Below are positions 59,939 through 64,000 of a stretch of 64,000 bases of DNA, piece by piece. The stretch spans positions 186,001 through 250,000 of the forward strand of contig CAYWLG010000004.1 of the NCBI GenBank assembly GCA_964459385.1, written 5' to 3'. Position numbers and translations under genes: made by a program. Every line of letters starts with the position of its first letter. Within the stretch, counting starts at the first letter, position 1. The DNA is from UBA6107 sp964459385. GTDB lineage: Bacteria; Chloroflexota; Anaerolineae; Anaerolineales; Anaerolineaceae. Below the pieces are notes generated by a model. The model was not told the origin of the DNA. It was given only the letters and a program-made list of their open reading frames with translations, and made no database searches.

Positions 59939-60631
59939 TTAGAGATTAAAAATTCCTGCAAATTGGGCGAGTTGAGAATAAACCCCAAAAGCCAATAAAA
60001 GACCACTGAGGCACAAAATAATTCCACTCACCACTTGAATATAATGCATAACTTTCATGCTCGCAACCAGCTTCTTGAGTAGTGGGAACAAGCCCAACCC
60101 TGCCAGCAAAAACGGCAGAGCCAGCCCGAGTGAATAAGCCAACAGGCTAACCAGCCCTTGAGCGATGGAGGCGTTTTGAATAACGAGAGCGGTCAATAAG
60201 CTGCCCAAGATCGGCCCAATGCAGGGCGACCAGCCTGCAGAAAAGAAGACTCCCAGCAAAAAGGCCCCCAACAAGTGGCCTTTTTCGGTGTTCACCTGAA
60301 CCTTCTTTTCGAAATTAAGAAAAGGAATATTAACCCAACCGGTTAATTGCAGGCCGAACAGAAAGATCAATACTCCGCCAATTCTGGCGATCCAAACTTT
60401 CAGAGAAAAAAGCAAATTTCCAAGCAGGGTCGCTGTCAGACCCAGTGTCAGAAAAACCAGTGTAAACCCCAAGAAAAAGATCAGAATGGGCAGAATTGCC
60501 TTGGCGCTGCTCTTTGGCTGGCCGCTTTCAAAGCCCAACAGCCCCAGGTACACGGGGATCAGAGACAGCACACAGGGCGAAAGGAATGAAGCCAGGCCAG
60601 CAGCGAAGAATAACAATAAACTGATATTCAC
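59939..60631 (-). CDS. ccdA: CcdA-type cytochrome c biogenesis/thiol transport protein
   Basis: This 230-residue membrane protein has six helices and two Cys motifs, LSPCVLS and WSPCIGPILG, which shuttle electrons from cytoplasmic thioredoxin to extracytoplasmic thiols (CcdA/DsbD-beta family). The start is GTG at 60631. It lies 9 bases upstream of the thioredoxin-fold-DUF2085 gene. An extracytoplasmic partner, such as CcsX or ResA, was not found here. Confidence 0.92.
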   Translation of the reverse strand: MNISLLLFFAAGLASFLSPCVLSLIPVYLGLLGFESGQPKSSAKAILPILIFFLGFTLVFLTLGLTATLLGNLLFSLKVWIARIGGVLIFLFGLQLTGWVNIPFLNFEKKVQVNTEKGHLLGAFLLGVFFSAGWSPCIGPILGSLLTALVIQNASIAQGLVSLLAYSLGLALPFLLAGLGLFPLLKKLVASMKVMHYIQVVSGIILCLSGLLLAFGVYSQLAQFAGIFNL

Positions 60632-60644
60632 TCGCTGCCCATTC

Positions 60645-61745
60645 TCAGATCGTGTCTTCTTTTACTTGCACGCTCGTGCCGGCGTATCCAGTTTGTTCAA
60701 TCCGACCCGATTCATAGGGCGCTTGCGGCAGCGTCCAGCGGTAGATGAATTTAGCATCTTCGGGGTTAAGATTCACGCAGCCATGACTCATCGGTTCGCC
60801 ATAATTGTTGTGCCAGAAGGTGGAATGCAAAGCCACGCCACCGGTAGCAAAGATGGATGTCCAACTCACGCCAAACAGCTCGTAACCCGAAGCGGCAGAA
60901 CCGCCGCCCATGTGAATGGAGATGAACTTGCGGTTCACGACGTGATAATCTCCTACCGGCGTGGACCAGGCGTCTACAGCCACGCCCTCAGAGTTGAATT
61001 TCGCGCCGGTCGATACGCGTGACCAAAGCACTTCACGATTCCCCTCAAAGCACGAAAGCGTTTGGTGAGTAACGTCCACAACGATCCTTTTGTTCTCTAC
61101 GCCAGGCGATAACGGGGAAATATCCTCGGGTGTGATCTGCCTGAATGCTTTGGCGTCTGCCCAAAATTCATCCCCATAGCTGCCATGCTTTTCCAAAACA
61201 TGATACAGGGTATTGCCCGCGTTATCTACCATCACATCGTCCGCCCAGAAAACCTGGCTGTAATAGAACCGGTATGCGTTCGCATCTTCGATCAGCAGCG
61301 GAGATTTGGCAGGCGGATTGGCAAGGGTGATATCCACATAAGGCACGGTCACTTCCACCCACATCCCTTTGCCCTCACTTTGTTGAGGCAAGTCACTCAA
61401 CGGGTCGTTGAGGATGGCCTGAACGGGCTGCAGATCAATCGCCGCAATAAAGCCATCGGGGGTTTCCACCCATTTGCGGTTGGTAGAATACAGCGAAGGA
61501 GCGTCACCCAAAAGATCGCGCTGCCATTCGACCACATCATCCTGATAAAAAGTCTTTACCGTGCTGGCATCCGGGCTGGGCTTTGATTTCACATCTGCTG
61601 TGTGGAATACCCTGCCCAGTCTAACCCCAGTTTTAAACTCTGGTAGCGCATGGCGCACGCTGGGGCGATAGCCCGGCAAAAAAGCCAGTGCTCCCACGCT
61701 GACCAAACCCAATTTAAGAAAATCACGTCGATTCATTTTGTCCAT
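60645..61745 (-). CDS. Tat-exported L,D-transpeptidase (YkuD)
   Basis: This 366-residue protein has a twin-arginine signal (NRRDFLKLG then a hydrophobic stretch) near residue 5. The middle region (about 40-215) is variable, with SH3-like strands. The YkuD domain (about 225-345) includes VDVTHQTLSCFEG and the catalytic motif MSHGCVNL. It should form 3,3-crosslinks in peptidoglycan or anchor proteins. A second Met at 61736 could be the true start. It is 13 bases upstream of ccdA. Confidence 0.92.
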   Translation of the reverse strand: MDKMNRRDFLKLGLVSVGALAFLPGYRPSVRHALPEFKTGVRLGRVFHTADVKSKPSPDASTVKTFYQDDVVEWQRDLLGDAPSLYSTNRKWVETPDGFIAAIDLQPVQAILNDPLSDLPQQSEGKGMWVEVTVPYVDITLANPPAKSPLLIEDANAYRFYYSQVFWADDVMVDNAGNTLYHVLEKHGSYGDEFWADAKAFRQITPEDISPLSPGVENKRIVVDVTHQTLSCFEGNREVLWSRVSTGAKFNSEGVAVDAWSTPVGDYHVVNRKFISIHMGGGSAASGYELFGVSWTSIFATGGVALHSTFWHNNYGEPMSHGCVNLNPEDAKFIYRWTLPQAPYESGRIEQTGYAGTSVQVKEDTI

Positions 61746-61768
61746 ACAAAATCCATTTCACTCAACTA

Positions 61769-63292
61769 TCACAATACATGTTGCTGGACCATGCCCTTAA
61801 CCATTTCAATTTGCGGCCCCCACAATTTGTCGCCCGCCTCATAGGGAACTTGTTCGCGAATTGCTTTGTGTAATCGTTCAGTTCCTTTACCAAGTTTACC
61901 ATTCGAATTTGAACGCAAGCGCAAATCTACTGCGCGCGCCGCAACAAACAGTTCAATGCTCAGAATATGCTGCACGTTCAGAACGATCTGCCAGCAGTGT
62001 CGGGCCGCCGTCATTGCGTTTGCGTTATGATCTTCCTGTTCGGCAGAAGTCGGCAACGAATGCACGGTATCAGGGGTGGCAAGCGTTTGATTTTCGAGCA
62101 CCAGGGAAGCTGCCGTATACTGGGGCATCATAAGGCCCGAATTTAGCCCCGCCGCCTGCAGTGAATCCACCAACATGGGGGGCAGACCCTGATTTAGTTT
62201 TTCGTCCGTTAAACGAAAAACTCTTCTTTCAGAAATAGCGCCCAATTCGCATAACGCAATAGATAGAAAATCGAGCGCCATGCCCACCGGCTCCCCGTGA
62301 AAGTTGCCGCCCGAAAGAGCCACATCGGGCTCAAACAACAAGGGGTTATCGGTGGCTGCGTTAAGCTCAATTTCGATGACGCGTTTTACGTGACTAAAGG
62401 TATCCCGAACTGATCCATGTATTTGCGGCGCACAACGCAGCGAATAGGCGTCCTGAACGCGATCCGTGCTATCCACCAGCGAACTGCCGCTAATTAACTC
62501 TCTGATACTTGCAGCGCTGTCTATTTGGCCTGCCTGTCCGCGGGCAGCGTGAAGTCGCTCATCAAAGGCTGCCGAACAGGCAAGTAAAGCCTCGCTCGAA
62601 AGCGCCATTGAACGGTCGGCCAGCTTCATCAGATAATCGCATTCCCACACGGCCAACGCCCCAAGTGCTGCAGAAAAAGTGGCCCCATTGTTAATTGCCA
62701 ACCCTTCTTTTGCGCCTAACTGGACTCTTGTGATGCCGGCTTTTGCCATTGCGTCTTTGCCGCGTAAAATGGCCCCGTCATATTTTGCCCAACCAGATTC
62801 TTCCAGCGAGTCTTGTTCGTCACGCGTGAACACAAGTGCCATATGTGAAAGCTGACAAAGATCCCCGGAAGAACCCAAAGAGCCCTGGCTGGGAACGATG
62901 GGCGTAACCCCACGATTGAGCATCTCAATCAACGTCTCAACGATCTCCCTACGCACGCCGGAGAACCCCCTGGCCAGCGTGTTGGCACGCACCAGCATGG
63001 CAGCCCGTGTCACTTCTTCGGGCAACGGTTCACCCGTACCGACCGCGTGGCTGATGATCAGATTTCGGCTTAGTTTTGAAATTTCTTCCGGTTTTATTTT
63101 GCGATCAGAAAATATGCCAAAACCGGTATTAATGCCATAGACCGGCTTTCCTTCTGATACGATTTTCTCTAAACGCGCATGAGATTCTTCGATCCTGCGC
63201 TTTGCGGTTTCGTCCAGTGCAACCTGTTCGTGATTTCGGGCCACCCGAACCAAAAGCTCAACTGTGAGCGATTCACTGCCTAAGTAGATCAT
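61769..63292 (-). CDS. hutH: Histidine ammonia-lyase-family enzyme with Ser-Ser-Gly MIO motif
   Basis: This 507-residue enzyme is of the HAL/PAL class, which removes ammonia from histidine or aromatic amino acids using an MIO prosthetic group. YGINTGFG supplies the catalytic Tyr, and YSLRCAPQ and AEQEDHNA match HAL. The MIO triad that is normally Ala-Ser-Gly reads Ser-Ser-Gly (residues 141-143, in GSLGSSGDL), and the following APLAH is CQLSH. The substrate may still be His, but related lyases with other substrates cannot be excluded. The ATG at 63292 was chosen; an in-frame GTG at 63298 is possible. No hutU/hutI genes are near. Confidence 0.87.
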   Translation of the reverse strand: MIYLGSESLTVELLVRVARNHEQVALDETAKRRIEESHARLEKIVSEGKPVYGINTGFGIFSDRKIKPEEISKLSRNLIISHAVGTGEPLPEEVTRAAMLVRANTLARGFSGVRREIVETLIEMLNRGVTPIVPSQGSLGSSGDLCQLSHMALVFTRDEQDSLEESGWAKYDGAILRGKDAMAKAGITRVQLGAKEGLAINNGATFSAALGALAVWECDYLMKLADRSMALSSEALLACSAAFDERLHAARGQAGQIDSAASIRELISGSSLVDSTDRVQDAYSLRCAPQIHGSVRDTFSHVKRVIEIELNAATDNPLLFEPDVALSGGNFHGEPVGMALDFLSIALCELGAISERRVFRLTDEKLNQGLPPMLVDSLQAAGLNSGLMMPQYTAASLVLENQTLATPDTVHSLPTSAEQEDHNANAMTAARHCWQIVLNVQHILSIELFVAARAVDLRLRSNSNGKLGKGTERLHKAIREQVPYEAGDKLWGPQIEMVKGMVQQHVL

Positions 63293-63318
63293 TTTCACCT
63301 GGTAAAAGCGGGAATGGG

Positions 63319-63771
63319 TTAATCTCTGCCACTGGCCGATCTGGCCATGTCTCTTTCCATATCTTTTTTGGCGATATCCTGGCGCTTATCGTAAAGTTTC
63401 TTTCCTTTTGCGATAGCAATATCCAATTTTGCCCGGCCATCTTTCAGGTACATCCTGACCGGCACAATGGTCACGCCTTTTTGCCGCACCGAATCGAACA
63501 AGGCCCGAATTTCCTTTTTGTGCAAAAGCAGCCGCCTGGAACGTTTGGGGTCATGATTTGTATAACTGGCGGCCTCATAGGGGGCAATATGAGACCCGAC
63601 CAACCAGGCTTCGTGGTTATCCACCTGAATGTAAGCCTCTTGCAGGCTCACCTGCCCGGCACGGATAGACTTGATCTCGCTTCCTTGCAAAGCAATTCCG
63701 GCTTCGAAATGCTCAAGCAGAAAGTATTCGAATTCAGCTTTTCGGTTCTTGGCAACTACTTTTGTTTCCAT
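63319..63771 (-). CDS. smpB: SsrA-binding protein SmpB
   Basis: This 150-residue SmpB binds tmRNA for trans-translation rescue of stalled ribosomes. GIALQGSEIKSIRAGQVSL and the C-terminal GKKLYDKRQDIAKKD, which enters the A site, are intact. Length is normal. ssrA was not found in the window. It precedes hutH by 26 bases. Confidence 0.96.
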   Translation of the reverse strand: METKVVAKNRKAEFEYFLLEHFEAGIALQGSEIKSIRAGQVSLQEAYIQVDNHEAWLVGSHIAPYEAASYTNHDPKRSRRLLLHKKEIRALFDSVRQKGVTIVPVRMYLKDGRAKLDIAIAKGKKLYDKRQDIAKKDMERDMARSASGRD

Positions 63772-63790
63772 GCGCTTGATTCTAACATAA

Positions 63791-63819
63791 CTCCATCCGC
63801 AAGTGCTTTGTGGATGGAG
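63791..63819. other. Inverted repeat upstream of smpB
   Basis: CTCCATCCGCAA (63791-63802) pairs with TTGTGGATGGAG (63808-63819), a 12-bp stem with one G-U and a 5-base loop. No T-run follows on either strand, so it could be a weak terminator of the unidentified leftward gene or a leader structure of smpB. Confidence 0.45.
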
Positions 63820-63837
63820 GAGGATTACAACCGAGTT

Positions 63838-64000
63838 CTAAAACTGCTTTTCTTTAATTTTCCTGGCTAATTCGCTCAGTATCCCACCATCAATGTGATC
63901 CTTTATTGGGTCTTCATGCGCCTTGCACCACTTTTGCAAAGGGGTTTGCCAGTCAACCACAGTCCACGTATCAGCCGGATAATGGGTCTTTCGAGTGCCA
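63838..64000 (-). CDS. Unidentified protein, C-terminal end (partial)
   Basis: An open frame runs leftward from the window edge to a TAG at 63838-63840 and encodes 53 residues. It contains Trp-rich segments (TWTVVDWQTPLQKWCKAHED) and ends with LARKIKEKQF. No family is recognised. The end of the reading frame is about 65 bases before smpB, with the inverted repeat in between. It is on the same strand as smpB and could be the previous gene of the run. Confidence 0.55.
   Translation of the reverse strand, partial: GTRKTHYPADTWTVVDWQTPLQKWCKAHEDPIKDHIDGGILSELARKIKEKQF

Noticed and set aside
1..64000. CRISPR array, insertion sequence or replication origin.
   Set aside because: No regularly spaced repeats, transposase genes, terminal inverted repeats, dnaA or clustered DnaA boxes were noticed.

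Overview
This window looks like an ordinary chromosomal segment of a free-living bacterium, most probably a member of the Chloroflexota (Anaerolineae-like). That placement is inference. It rests on complete F420-cofactor genes in a bacterial neighbourhood, a MrfA/MrfB repair pair, DUF1385, PgpH and CdsZ-like genes, frequent TTG/GTG starts and GC near 50%. About 66 protein genes are tightly packed. There is one tRNA and no rRNA, IS element, CRISPR array or prophage. No gap without a gene exceeds about 300 bases; the longest (121-327, 46680-46923, 48613-48789) are described as features.

Layout. 1-4.0 kb: the end of typA/bipA, a cold-shock gene with a structured leader, a tyrosine recombinase, two hydrolases, an Asp23-like protein and nusB. 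4.0-11 kb: a large lipoprotein and PEP carboxykinase facing a leftward prepilin peptidase / PfkB kinase / GH4 glycosidase operon. 11.1-15.2 kb: a mrfA-mrfB DNA-repair operon whose helicase carries an HNH module. 15.2-32.0 kb: a continuous leftward run of 16 genes that mixes two molybdenum-hydroxylase systems and their maturation factors (MocA-like, XdhC) with F420 synthesis and use (cofC, cofD, cofE, F420:NADP reductase, an LLM-type oxidoreductase) and an SsnA-type amidohydrolase. 32.1-39.1 kb: a rightward housekeeping run (M20 peptidase, DUF1385, ComEA-like, YqeY, PgpH, YbeY, DgkA, AP-endonuclease-like). 39.1-40.6 kb: an orphan response regulator and exonuclease III. 40.6-44.5 kb: DUF192, a LysM/M23 peptidase and an uncharacterised two-gene winged-helix-like pair. 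44.5-48.6 kb: an AT-rich block of GtrA and two GT-C-type membrane proteins around tRNA-Arg(UCU). 48.8-56.8 kb: lon, then a rightward group of a PHP-AlbA_2 fusion, a MoaB/Mog protein, a C4 zinc-ribbon coiled coil and a membrane-anchored NACHT-HEAT NTPase. 56.8-64 kb: a leftward run of yggU, yggT, yggS, pgeF, a thioredoxin-fold-DUF2085 fusion, ccdA, an L,D-transpeptidase, a histidine ammonia-lyase-like enzyme, smpB and the end of an unidentified gene.

How the genes fit together. The 15-32 kb operon reads as catabolism of purines or other N-heterocycles by molybdenum hydroxylases, made together with the deazaflavin F420. Histidine ammonia-lyase and a Mog/MoaB protein elsewhere fit amino-acid/N-heterocycle use and molybdopterin demand. 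The most unusual parts are the mrfA-HNH helicase, the PHP-AlbA_2 and NACHT-HEAT genes after lon, the two-gene winged-helix pair at 42.4-44.4 kb, and the F420/Mo-hydroxylase operon itself.
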